From contig CP115556.1 of NCBI GenBank assembly GCA_030168595.1, forward strand, positions 1,364,001 through 1,428,000: a DNA stretch of 64,000 nucleotides, in the 5' to 3' direction. The notes beneath the pieces were generated by a model, which saw nothing but the letters and a program-made list of their open reading frames with translations, did no database searches and was not told the DNA's origin. The DNA is from Methanomassiliicoccales archaeon LGM-DZ1. Lineage in GTDB: Archaea > Thermoplasmatota > Thermoplasmata > Methanomassiliicoccales > Methanomethylophilaceae. Positions 41,962-50,233 of this stretch are shown piece after piece. The position numbers and the translations under genes were made by a program. Position 1 is the first letter of the stretch. Each line of letters starts with the position of its first letter.

Positions 41962-43401
41962 ATGGCCCTGGACGAGAAGATATTGAAGCAGCTGGAGGCT
42001 GTCGTCGGGAAGGACGGCATATCCACAAGCGCAGCGGTGCTGTACACCTACGGTTTCGACGCATCCGTGTACCACAGCAGCCCGGATGTGGTCGTCCAGC
42101 CCACATCCACCGAGCAGGTGTCCGAGATCATGAAGATCGCCTACGCGAACGGCATACCTGTGGTGCCGAGGGGCGCCGGGACCGGGCTCTGCGGCGCCGC
42201 CGTCCCCATCATGGGCGGGATCTGCCTCGCGATGCAGAAGATGAACAGGATCCTCAACGTCAGCGTCAAGGACCTCTGGGTCGACGTCGAGGCCGGGGTC
42301 GTATACAACGACCTCAACGCCGAGCTCGCCAAGTACGGGTTCTTCTTCCCCCCGTCCCCCGGGTCCGGGGAGGCGTGCCAGGTCGGCGGCATGGTCGCCA
42401 CCAACGCCTCCGGCATGAGGGCCGTCAAGTACGGGGCCACCAGGGACTACGTCCTCGGTCTGACGTTCGTCAGGGCCAACGGGGACATCGTCCGCTGCGG
42501 CACCAGGACCATCAAGGATGCTTCCGGGTACCAGCTGGCACGCCTCATGTGCGGGTCCGAGGGGACCCTCGGGGTCATCACCGAGATAACCTTCAAGCTG
42601 ACCACCAAGCCGAAGAAGTCCGCCTCCGCCCTGGTGACCTTCGGCTCCGTCGTCCAGGCCGGGAAATGCATCTCCGCCATCATCGCCAAGCCCCTCATCC
42701 CCGCATCCTGCGAGCTGCTGGACTCCACCTCCATCGAGGCGGTCAACAAGGCCAGGGGCCACCCGCTCCCCGATGCCGAGGCCATAATCATCGTCGAGGT
42801 CGACGGCGAGACCGACGAGGTCATCAGGAGGGACCTGAAGGTGGTCGAGGAGGTCGCCGCCGAGCAGGGCGCCGAGTCCGTGACCCCGTCCTTCGACAGC
42901 GCGCAGATCGCTAAGTGGACGGACGCCAGGAAGTCCGTCCTCGCCTCGCTCTCCGCCCTGATGCCCGGCTACTCCTGCGTCTCGCTGGCGGACGACATGG
43001 GCGTGCCGGTGTCCCGCGTGCCCGAGGCCGTCGAGAAGTTCCAGGCCATCGCCAAGAAGAACAACGTCATAGTCGCCGTCTACGGCCACGCCTCGGACGG
43101 GAACCTCCACAGCAAGATGCTCCTGAAGGTCGGCGACGCCGACGAGTGGGACCGCGGGATCAAGACCGCGGACGAGATCTTCGATGCCTCCATATCCCTG
43201 GGCGGGACCGTCACCGGGGAGCACGGGGTCGGGATCTCCAAGGCCGTGAAGTTCCAGGAGGAGAGGAAGACTGAGCTCGACTGCATCCTCGCGATCAAGC
43301 AGGCCATGGACCCCAAGAACATCCTGAACCCCGGGAAGGCCGCTCAGTGGCGCGGCACCGTCAAGAGGAACCTCAGGTATCCCTGCAAAGAGTATATGTG
43401 A
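41962..43401 (+). CDS. GlcD-type FAD-linked 2-hydroxyacid dehydrogenase
   Basis: 479-residue VAO/PCMH-family flavoprotein. The FAD-binding half has VVPRGAGTGLCGAAVPIMGG and FPPSPGSGEACQVGGMVATN; the cap domain ends with GHASDGNLHSKMLL and GTVTGEHGVGISKAVKF, the metal/substrate and FAD C-terminal motifs of D-lactate/glycolate dehydrogenases. No HdrD-like iron-sulfur subunit is adjacent. The electron acceptor is unknown; in these methanogens coupling to heterodisulfide metabolism has been suggested. Confidence 0.9.
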   Translation: MALDEKILKQLEAVVGKDGISTSAAVLYTYGFDASVYHSSPDVVVQPTSTEQVSEIMKIAYANGIPVVPRGAGTGLCGAAVPIMGGICLAMQKMNRILNVSVKDLWVDVEAGVVYNDLNAELAKYGFFFPPSPGSGEACQVGGMVATNASGMRAVKYGATRDYVLGLTFVRANGDIVRCGTRTIKDASGYQLARLMCGSEGTLGVITEITFKLTTKPKKSASALVTFGSVVQAGKCISAIIAKPLIPASCELLDSTSIEAVNKARGHPLPDAEAIIIVEVDGETDEVIRRDLKVVEEVAAEQGAESVTPSFDSAQIAKWTDARKSVLASLSALMPGYSCVSLADDMGVPVSRVPEAVEKFQAIAKKNNVIVAVYGHASDGNLHSKMLLKVGDADEWDRGIKTADEIFDASISLGGTVTGEHGVGISKAVKFQEERKTELDCILAIKQAMDPKNILNPGKAAQWRGTVKRNLRYPCKEYM

Positions 43402-43404
43402 ACC

Positions 43405-43427
43405 GGGCGGGCCTTCACGGCCTGCCC
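43405..43427 (+). terminator. Terminator of the GlcD-type gene
   Basis: GGGCGGGCC / GGCCTGCCC hairpin (nine pairs, one G-U) with a five-base loop is followed by a T-rich run at 43430-43446. Confidence 0.7.
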
Positions 43428-43490
43428 AATTTTCTTTCCTTTTTTCTAACTTGGTCTGCTGCCGATATCCGCCGAGCCGGGCGTGCCGGC

Positions 43491-44141
43491 TCAGGAGTAA
43501 TAGATCGTCGGCATGAACCAGAACGAGATGAACAGCACCACGGCGATCCCCATGGCGAGCGCGTAAACCCCAGTGTTCCACCTGAGGATCTTGGCGCCGT
43601 CGAGAGGGCCGAAGGGCAGCATGTTGAACAGTGCCAGCGAAGCGTTCATGCTTGCCATGAGGTAAACGGGGACGACATAGGCGGTCTCGTTCAGGACCAG
43701 GCTTCCCGCGATGCCGACGGCCGCGAGGAACATGTTGACCGCGGGCCCGGCGATGCTTATCCTGCCGTTGTCCTCCACGGTCATGTTCCCCCTGATGTAA
43801 ACCGCCCCGGGGGCGGCGAAGAGGAAGCCGAAGACGGACATGACGAGGGCCAGCAGGAGGCCCATCGGGTACATCCTGTACTCTGCCCAGCATCCGAGGT
43901 CCTGGGACATGAACTTGTGGCCCATCTCGTGGCCCACGAAGCTCAGGAGCATGATGACGAAGATGACCGCGAACATCGCCCCGTACTCCGAGCCGCCGAA
44001 GTGGCGCTCGAAATAGTCCGCCACGCTCCCGGACCTGAACATGATGACGACCGCGGCCGTCAGGACAAGCGTGGAGATGAATATGTCGCGGATCTCGCGG
44101 GGACTGAAACTGTGGGCGCTGGACAACCTGCCGCTCATCAT
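43491..44141 (-). CDS. Site-2-protease-like M50 membrane metalloprotease
   Basis: 216-residue polytopic membrane protein. The zinc-binding HEMGHKFMSQ lies in a membrane helix and the third ligand Asp in FNMLPFGPLDGAKIL, the two signatures of S2P/M50 rhomboid-like intramembrane proteases. The PGAVYIRGNM strand and GPAVNMFLAA helix between them also fit. Substrate unknown. Starts at 44141 or 44138. Confidence 0.85.
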   Translation of the reverse strand: MMSGRLSSAHSFSPREIRDIFISTLVLTAAVVIMFRSGSVADYFERHFGGSEYGAMFAVIFVIMLLSFVGHEMGHKFMSQDLGCWAEYRMYPMGLLLALVMSVFGFLFAAPGAVYIRGNMTVEDNGRISIAGPAVNMFLAAVGIAGSLVLNETAYVVPVYLMASMNASLALFNMLPFGPLDGAKILRWNTGVYALAMGIAVVLFISFWFMPTIYYS

Positions 44142-44175
44142 GACCGCTCCTAGTCTGCATACGTAAAAGCCAATC

Positions 44176-44186
44176 ACTTATAAATC
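44176..44186. promoter_or_regulatory. Shared TATA element of divergent M50 protease and PUA/PAPS-reductase genes
   Basis: CTTATAAAT is centred about 27 bases from the ATG at 44208 on one side and about 40 from the ATG at 44141 on the other. It is the only AT-rich element in the 66-base gap, and its TTATAA core is symmetric. Confidence 0.5.
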
Positions 44187-44207
44187 GGGAGCGGATGGGC
44201 ATCAGAG

Positions 44208-46331
44208 ATGGATGCTCAACCGAGGAACGCGGCCAACGGCAAGGAGACCATGAGGTGGTGCGACGCCTGCGGCACGCTGATCCTGGGAGCGCGCTGCTCC
44301 GTATGCGGTTCCGCCGGCAGGGAGTTCGAGGTCAACAGCCCCGGCGACATACGCCCCTGCATGGGGGACAGCAGGGGCATCCTCGAAGGTCTCCTCAGGG
44401 ACGCCTTCGGCACCGCCGCCCCCATCGAGCGCAAGGAGGTGTTCTTCAACAAGGTGCCGGGCGAGGACCGCACGGACGAGATCGTGGCCCACGGGTCCGT
44501 CATAGGCATCCTCAGGTTCGACATCCCGTCCGAGAGGCTGCAGGTGGAGCTGCGCCTGCGCGGCGCGGAGCTGTTCGCGCCCGCAGCTTCGAAGAACGTC
44601 GTGTCGATCTCCGGCGTCTCGGGGCACCTCAAAGGCAAAGGCGTGGCGGGGGAGAACGTCTCTGCCATCATCGGGGAGTTCCGCAGCGGAGACCCCATCA
44701 TCGTCAGGAAAGGCACCAAGACCGGCCCCGGCGTGGCCATGGCCGATTCGGCGGACATGAGGTCCGCCGAGAAAGCGCTCCGCGTGAGGGACCTCGGGGC
44801 CCCGTCCGGCCTGCCCCTGTCCCCGGATGCCGATGATAGGACATTCGTCGCCTGCAACAGGGAGCACCTGGAATCCATAGAGCGCAGGGCCGTGGGGGAG
44901 ATCCGCAGCTACGTGAAGGGCAGGAAGCAGCCGGTCACGGTGTCGTTCTCGGGAGGGAAGGACTCCCTCGCCGCCTGCGGGCTCGCTATCGAGGCCGTCG
45001 GGTCCCCGGAGCTGCTCTTCACCGACACCGGCCTGGAGTTCCCGGAGACGGTCGCGTACGTCAGGCGCTTCGCGGAGGAGAAGGGGCTGAAGCTGCATGC
45101 CGCCGAGGCGGGGAGCGCGTTCCGCGACAACGTCGATACCTTCGGCCCTCCCGCAAAGGATTTCAGGTGGTGCTGCAAGGTCTGCAAGCTCGGCCCGATA
45201 ACCGACCTCATCGCCCGCGACTTCCCCCGCGGGACCGTCACTTGCGAGGGGAACCGCTCCCTGGAGTCTTTCTCCCGCTCCGGGACGGAGTTCGTGTCGA
45301 GGAACCCCTTCGTCCCCAACCAGACCAACCTCAACCCGGTCAGGGATTGGTGCGCGGCCGAGATCTGGGGCTACATCTGGATGAAGGGCCTGGACTACAA
45401 TCCCCTGTACAACAGGGACTTCGAGAGGATCGGGTGCTACCTGTGCGCCTCTTGCCTCGCCAGCGAATGGAGGAACACCAAGAGGATCCACCCGGAGATG
45501 TACTCGGATTGGGAGGCGTACCTTCACAGGTACGCCGAGTCCAGGGGCCTGCCGCCCGAGTACGTGGACCTCGGCTTCTGGAGGTGGAAGGTCCTCCCCC
45601 CGAAGATGAGGCAGCTGGCGGACAGCATGGGGCTGGACCTCCGTGGCGGCCCGGAGGGCGGCGGGATGTCCATGAAGCTCATGAAGGGCGCCTCGGTGTG
45701 CGTCGCCGGCGGTTATTCCATGGAGGCCGTGGCCACGATGCCGAGGAAGAGGGATTTCTCGTACGTGGAGGATGCCCTGAGGACCGTCGGCGAGGTGAAG
45801 TACTCGCCGGAGTTCGAGATCGCCCTGGTGAGGACGCCTTACGGGCGCGCAAGGCTGTTCGGCGGGGGGCAGATCTCCGTGACGGCGGAGAACGCGGAGG
45901 ATGCCGAGCGCATGTTCGCCAAGGCCGGGAAGGCCCTGGTCCGCGCCGAGCTGTGCACCGAGTGCGGAATCTGCGCCAAGTCCTGCCCCAGGCACGCCAT
46001 CAGGATAAAGGGGGGCATGAGGGTCGACCCGGAGAGATGCACCTCCTGCGGCAGGTGCGAGGCTTCGTGCATGGTCGTTCACTTCTACGACAAGATCATG
46101 GAAGGGAAGGCCGCGCCGGCCCCGGAGAAGTGCCAGGTGTCTCCGGGCCCCGCTGACAGCAGGGGGCCCCGCAGGGAACGCTCCGGTCCCGGCCGGCGCG
46201 GGAGGTACTCCGCCGGCAGGTATTCTGGGCAGAGGCGCGGACGGGCGCCCTCCGGATCCCCGCGCAGGGAAGGGAACGGGCATCCGCGGGACCGCAGGCG
46301 GGACGGCGGACGGGCGCCTCCCCGCCCGTGA
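44208..46331 (+). CDS. Zn-ribbon/PUA/PAPS-reductase-like/ferredoxin multidomain protein
   Basis: 707 residues. Order: Zn ribbon (WCDACGTLI..CSVCGSA, 17-34), a middle domain with a PUA-like C-terminal part (AIIGEFRSGDPIIVRKGTKT, about 150-200), an adenine nucleotide alpha-hydrolase/PAPS reductase domain (VSFSGGKDSLAACGLAIEAV, LLFTDTGLEFPET, FRWCCKVCKLGPI) with further cysteines (GCYLCASCLASEW), then two 4Fe-4S motifs (CTECGICAKSCP, CTSCGRCEASCM). The last 65 residues are Arg/Gly/Pro-rich and likely disordered, suggesting nucleic acid contact. Related archaeal proteins exist without known function; PUA plus PP-loop hints at sulfur transfer to RNA. That is inference. Confidence 0.85.
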   Translation: MDAQPRNAANGKETMRWCDACGTLILGARCSVCGSAGREFEVNSPGDIRPCMGDSRGILEGLLRDAFGTAAPIERKEVFFNKVPGEDRTDEIVAHGSVIGILRFDIPSERLQVELRLRGAELFAPAASKNVVSISGVSGHLKGKGVAGENVSAIIGEFRSGDPIIVRKGTKTGPGVAMADSADMRSAEKALRVRDLGAPSGLPLSPDADDRTFVACNREHLESIERRAVGEIRSYVKGRKQPVTVSFSGGKDSLAACGLAIEAVGSPELLFTDTGLEFPETVAYVRRFAEEKGLKLHAAEAGSAFRDNVDTFGPPAKDFRWCCKVCKLGPITDLIARDFPRGTVTCEGNRSLESFSRSGTEFVSRNPFVPNQTNLNPVRDWCAAEIWGYIWMKGLDYNPLYNRDFERIGCYLCASCLASEWRNTKRIHPEMYSDWEAYLHRYAESRGLPPEYVDLGFWRWKVLPPKMRQLADSMGLDLRGGPEGGGMSMKLMKGASVCVAGGYSMEAVATMPRKRDFSYVEDALRTVGEVKYSPEFEIALVRTPYGRARLFGGGQISVTAENAEDAERMFAKAGKALVRAELCTECGICAKSCPRHAIRIKGGMRVDPERCTSCGRCEASCMVVHFYDKIMEGKAAPAPEKCQVSPGPADSRGPRRERSGPGRRGRYSAGRYSGQRRGRAPSGSPRREGNGHPRDRRRDGGRAPPRP

Positions 46332-46361
46332 AGATTTATAAGGCCCACAGGATGCTCCATC

Positions 46362-47093
46362 ATGGACTCCCCGATATTCTACATCGCGGCCGTTCTCGCC
46401 TTCGCGCCTGCTCTGGCACTGATGTACGCTCTCGTCAGGAAGTACACCTATCCGTACACCGACCATCCTTACTTCGGGGACCCCATGTTCTTCGGGCTCT
46501 TCGCTGTCGGGCTCATAGCGGGGACGGTGATGTTCATGGTGTACACCTACATCATGAACGCGATCCTGGGGATCATCCTCTTCTCCGTGGTCCAGTGCCT
46601 GGCACTTGTCGTGGTCATGAACCTGAAGCGTTTCCGCGGCCACTCGGAGAGCATATTCTACGGCCTGGCGTTCGGCCTCGGTGCCGGATGCGCCACCGGG
46701 ACGGGGTTCATCTATTACATCGCGTCGGCCACCGACAGCCTCGGGGACAGCGTGGACGTCGCAGGGTACGCTTACCTGTTCATCATGTCGCTGTCAATGC
46801 TGTTCGAGTACTCAGCCGTGGGGATCGACATCGGCAACGGGATCGCGCGCCATGCTCCCATGCAGTACGCGGCCTCCGCGATGATCTGGAACCTGGTCTT
46901 CTGGATAGTGGTGTATGTTTCCCTGGACAACTCCGACAGCGCCATCATGTACGTGGCGGCCGCGGCCGTGCTGGCACTTTCCGCGATATATCTGTGCGCA
47001 GGGGCGCTCAGGGAGATACCCCGCATGGTCAGGGAAGTCGATTCCCAGAACAGGAAGGGGAAGAAAGGGAAGAATTCCCGAGACAGCCTCTGA
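46362..47093 (+). CDS. Polytopic membrane protein of unknown function
   Basis: 243 residues with about seven membrane helices (for example FYIAAVLAFAPALALMYALV, FFGLFAVGLIAGTVMFMVYT, ILGIILFSVVQCLALVVVMN) and a Lys-rich cytosolic tail. The helix with GLAFGLGAGCATGTGFIYYI and the FEYSAVGIDIGN segment recall PrsW-like or CAAX-type membrane proteins, but no catalytic EExxR is visible. TATA ATTTATAAG lies about 27 bases upstream. Its end overlaps the convergent Zn-ribbon gene by 65 bases. Confidence 0.65.
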   Translation: MDSPIFYIAAVLAFAPALALMYALVRKYTYPYTDHPYFGDPMFFGLFAVGLIAGTVMFMVYTYIMNAILGIILFSVVQCLALVVVMNLKRFRGHSESIFYGLAFGLGAGCATGTGFIYYIASATDSLGDSVDVAGYAYLFIMSLSMLFEYSAVGIDIGNGIARHAPMQYAASAMIWNLVFWIVVYVSLDNSDSAIMYVAAAAVLALSAIYLCAGALREIPRMVREVDSQNRKGKKGKNSRDSL

Positions 47094-47592
47094 AACGGCA
47101 TCGCGAGCGCTTGTAGCGCCCGTACTTGGTCTCGTAGACCAGGCACCTGTCCAGCATGGCCGAGAGCATCTTTTCGGCGTTCTTCGGCTCGAACTGCCTG
47201 AGGTCATCGACGGTCCATTCGCCGTAGATCCTGTCCAGCCCTTCCGCTAGGATCTCCATCTTCGCTTCCGGGCCCGAAGCGCGCTTGTACTCGTACTTCA
47301 GGACGGATCCGGGGTCGGACGGGTCGGGAAGGGCGGTCTCTTCTTCCGCAGGCAGGGACCCGGCGGCCCATTCCGTGTCCGCAGGGGACCGTCTCATGCC
47401 CTGCCTCGCCCCGTCACGCAGGGTAATCGCCTCGATGCGCCTGCGGAGCAGCTCCTGGTCGCGGGCCCTGAACAGCAGGGCCCTTTCGGAGGTGACGTCG
47501 GCGTTCCCGCAGTAGGGGCATACGGTCCTGCCGTCCTTCTCGTCGATGATCCTGGGGCGCCTGCAGTTCCCGCATCTGATGATCGCGAACAT
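47029..47592 (-). CDS. Zinc-ribbon protein of unknown function
   Basis: 187 residues. An N-terminal zinc ribbon (RCGNCRRPRIIDEKDGRTVC, then PYCG) is followed by a charged helix (RARDQELLRRRIEAITLRDG) and a globular C-terminal half with LKYEYKRASGPEAKMEILAE and YGEWTVDDLRQFEPKNAEKM. The ribbon resembles those of archaeal DUF1922-type proteins. It starts one base after the pdaD stop and is the last gene of a pac2-pdaD-ribbon unit. The final 20 residues lie antisense to the neighbour's end. Confidence 0.65.
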   Translation of the reverse strand: MFAIIRCGNCRRPRIIDEKDGRTVCPYCGNADVTSERALLFRARDQELLRRRIEAITLRDGARQGMRRSPADTEWAAGSLPAEEETALPDPSDPGSVLKYEYKRASGPEAKMEILAEGLDRIYGEWTVDDLRQFEPKNAEKMLSAMLDRCLVYETKYGRYKRSRCRFRGCLGNSSLSSPSCSGNRLP

Positions 47593-47593
47593 C

Positions 47594-48070
47594 TCAGTCT
47601 CTGAAGTCCGTGAAGACGACCGCCGAGACGCAGCACCCGTACTCGCCGTCGGGCACCGTCTGGTTCTCCACCCTGCAATGGACCTCTCCGAACTCCACGC
47701 CGCGTATGCGGGACATCTCGCGCATCTTGTTCCTGAGCTCTTCCGCCAGGTCCTCGCCGGACCCGTGGAGGTGGCCTTCGGCGACATATCCGCCGTGCCC
47801 GTCCTTCCTGAAGGCGTAGGCGACCCCGGACGAGATGACGTCTCCCGATCTCCCGCGCATCTGGGACAGCACGCAGAAGGTCACCATGCCCATCGGGATC
47901 TCGCAGACGTCCACCTGCTCGGCGCCGTCGGGTATGACCGATGAGACTGCGACGAGGTTCTGCTCGCTGATGTGCGCTTTCAGGAGTGCCAGGTCGAACG
48001 CGTTGAGGTCCGACACAGGGCTGGCGGCCTGGCCGGAGGTCACGAAGAAATGTTTCGGTACGGTCTGCAT
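47594..48070 (-). CDS. pdaD: Pyruvoyl-dependent arginine decarboxylase
   Basis: 158-residue proenzyme. VPKHFFVTSGQAASPVSDLN and AFDLALLKAHISEQNLVAVS lead to the self-cleavage site Ser43-Ser44 in AVSSVIPDGAE, where Ser44 becomes the pyruvoyl group. HLHGSGEDLAEELRNKMREM is also conserved. It makes agmatine, needed for polyamines and for agmatidine in archaeal tRNA-Ile. Downstream of the PAC2 gene by 18 bases. Confidence 0.93.
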   Translation of the reverse strand: MQTVPKHFFVTSGQAASPVSDLNAFDLALLKAHISEQNLVAVSSVIPDGAEQVDVCEIPMGMVTFCVLSQMRGRSGDVISSGVAYAFRKDGHGGYVAEGHLHGSGEDLAEELRNKMREMSRIRGVEFGEVHCRVENQTVPDGEYGCCVSAVVFTDFRD

Positions 48071-48088
48071 ATTGCTCTCTCCGAGTTC

Positions 48089-48907
48089 TCATCCGTAGAT
48101 GCTGTGGTTGATCGTCTGTTGCTGCATCTGCGCCTTTATCCTGCCGTCGATCTCGTTGGCCTCGTTGGTGAGCGGGGACGGGTCGACGTCCAGGCCAGGG
48201 ATGAGCGTGGAAAGGGGCCCGAGGAGCCAGGATGCCGCCCTCGGGTCGGGCAGCTGCGGGTTGGCCGGGGACAGGACGCATTCCACTTCCCTCCCCTGCT
48301 GCTCCCCCTTGAAGAGCATGACCCCGGAGACGCCGCGGACTATGCCGTCCTTCATTAGCTTGAGGCCGCTGTCCTCCATGCGCTTCCTGGCGCTGTCGGT
48401 GGACCCGAGCCCCAGGAGCTCGGTCTGGTCGGGGGAGATCCTGGGTATGCCGTCGACGCAGACGATCTCCTCCACGCCCAGGCTGTCCAGCGCCTCCAGT
48501 ATGGAGTCGCAGATGCAGCCGGTGTGCTCCGGCCTGGGTGCGATCTCCGAGGTGACGATGACAATGTCGCGCTTCTTGCGGGATGCGCGCTTCTTCACAG
48601 CCGCCGCGGCCGGCGCTTCGGAGGCGCTCCCCTCGGTTCCGTCGGCCGCCTTCTTTGCGGGCTTGCGCCTCTTCCTGGGGAGCTGCCCGGCGTAGATCCT
48701 GACGGGCGGGTAGCACCTCCCTTCCTGGACGAAGGCGTACGGGGGCAGCTCAGTCGAGTCGACGGCGGCCGCCACATGCAGTCCCAGCGTCCTCGCCAGG
48801 TAGCTCGATACGATCCATCCCACGAGCCCGACGTTGGGGAAGCCGACCACCGCGATGGGGTCCTCCAGCGGCTCATCGGCGTATCTCAGCACCTTGAATT
48901 CCGACAT
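48089..48907 (-). CDS. PAC2-family protein (proteasome assembly chaperone-like)
   Basis: 272-residue member of the PAC2 family. AVVGFPNVGLVGWIVSSYLA at the N-terminus and EEIVCVDGIPRISPDQTELL in the core are characteristic. A Lys/Ala-rich insertion (about 78-112, KRRKPAKKAADGTEGSASEA) interrupts the domain and is probably a disordered loop. Eukaryotic homologues assist 20S proteasome assembly; the archaeal role is less clear. Confidence 0.82.
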   Translation of the reverse strand: MSEFKVLRYADEPLEDPIAVVGFPNVGLVGWIVSSYLARTLGLHVAAAVDSTELPPYAFVQEGRCYPPVRIYAGQLPRKRRKPAKKAADGTEGSASEAPAAAAVKKRASRKKRDIVIVTSEIAPRPEHTGCICDSILEALDSLGVEEIVCVDGIPRISPDQTELLGLGSTDSARKRMEDSGLKLMKDGIVRGVSGVMLFKGEQQGREVECVLSPANPQLPDPRAASWLLGPLSTLIPGLDVDPSPLTNEANEIDGRIKAQMQQQTINHSIYG

Positions 48908-48961
48908 CGCGGGGTCGGCATGCGGTAAAGTTATTAAAACGTCCGCAGAGTGGACCGGAGC

Positions 48962-50233
48962 ATGTCGAATACCATCAGGAAAGCGGAGACCGCCGGCGGG
49001 ATCCCGGTCCTAACAGAGCCTATGGACGGAAGTGCCAGCGCAGGGTTCATGATAGCGGTGAGGACAGGGTCGCGCGACGAGCGCGACGGCATACGCGGCC
49101 TCTCGCATCTCCTGGAGCACACGGTGTTCAGGGAGACCCGCAGCATGGACTCGTTCCAGATGGCGAAGCTTATGGAGGGGAACGGCGGGGAGCTCAACGC
49201 CTTCACCGCCAAGGAGATGACCGGTTTCTACGGGATCACCCTGAAAGAGACCTCCGATGTCGCGATGAGGTGCGTGGCGGACATCGTCGCCAACCCCCTA
49301 ATCAACGAGAAGGACACGGAACTGGAGAAGCAGATCGTCCTCCAGGAGCTGAGCATGGTGAAATCGGAGCCGGAGGAGTACGTCCACGACCTGTTCGAGA
49401 GCGACCTGTGGAAAGGGGAGCAGCTGGGATATGACGAGGGCGGCACCGAGGAGAGCGTCAGGCCGCTCACCCACACGGACCTGCGTCAGTACTACTCGGA
49501 GAGGTACGGCAGGCCGAACCTCGCCGTGTTCGCCACCGGCGGCATAGACCCGGACAGGGTACTGTCCTGGGCGGAGGACAGCCTGGACGGGATGTCGGCG
49601 CCGGTCGTCGGAGCAAGGGTCCCTCCCAAGATGCCGGGAGCGTCGCACACGGTCCATGCGTCCGCGGCGGAGCATGTGAACATCGGCTTCGGGTTCCCCG
49701 TGGGGGAAGGCACCGAGGCCGAGCGCTATGCCGAGTCCGTCCTCGCCTCTGTCCTCGGCGCCGGGACCAGCTCGAGGCTGTTCCAGAGGGTCCGCGAGAA
49801 GAACGCGCTGGTCTACTCCATCTACGAGACCGCGGAGCATTACAGCGACGCCGGGTACGTGGTATCGTTCATGTCGTGCACCCCGTCGAACGTCCCGAAG
49901 GCCCTGGAGGAGACCGCGAAGGCGCATGCCGAGTTCAGGAAGGAAGGGCTGGAGAAGGATGAGCTCTCCCGGACCAAGAACCTCCTGAAAGGGGAGATAG
50001 CCAGGTCCGCCGAGACTACCGACGGGCGCATCTACAGGATGTGCCGGGGATTCATGACCCACGGCGCCGCCCACAGCGCCAGGGAGACCATGGACCTCAT
50101 CGACTCGGTGACCGAGGACGATGTCATGGCCGCCGCCGACAGGGTTTTCAGGGCCGACAGGCTCAACATCACAGTCCTCGGGAAGCTCGGCCGCCGGGCC
50201 GGGGCCTTCGACTTCTCGTCGCTGGACGTCTGA
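48962..50233 (+). CDS. M16-family zinc peptidase
   Basis: 423 residues. The inverted zinc motif HxxEH is HLLEH (49-53) in GLSHLLEHTVFRETR, with the distal acidic ligand region ELNAFTAKEMTGFYG. The C-terminal half carries VREKNALVYSIYETAEHYSD, the R/Y pair used for peptide binding. The two-domain length is that of mitochondrial processing peptidase beta and bacterial PqqL/YmxG types. M16 proteins are unusual in archaea, so bacterial origin is plausible. GTTATTAAAA lies about 25 bases upstream. Confidence 0.9.
   Translation: MSNTIRKAETAGGIPVLTEPMDGSASAGFMIAVRTGSRDERDGIRGLSHLLEHTVFRETRSMDSFQMAKLMEGNGGELNAFTAKEMTGFYGITLKETSDVAMRCVADIVANPLINEKDTELEKQIVLQELSMVKSEPEEYVHDLFESDLWKGEQLGYDEGGTEESVRPLTHTDLRQYYSERYGRPNLAVFATGGIDPDRVLSWAEDSLDGMSAPVVGARVPPKMPGASHTVHASAAEHVNIGFGFPVGEGTEAERYAESVLASVLGAGTSSRLFQRVREKNALVYSIYETAEHYSDAGYVVSFMSCTPSNVPKALEETAKAHAEFRKEGLEKDELSRTKNLLKGEIARSAETTDGRIYRMCRGFMTHGAAHSARETMDLIDSVTEDDVMAAADRVFRADRLNITVLGKLGRRAGAFDFSSLDV

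Noticed and set aside
40762-44202. Minus-strand open frame of about 1146 codons across adk, HdeD-like, GlcD and M50 genes
   Set aside because: It is a shadow of known genes on both strands; composition is Arg/Pro/Gly-rich and no domain is visible.
44202-46643. Minus-strand open frame of about 813 codons antisense to the PUA/PP-loop gene
   Set aside because: Antisense shadow of a gene with clear iron-sulfur and PP-loop motifs.
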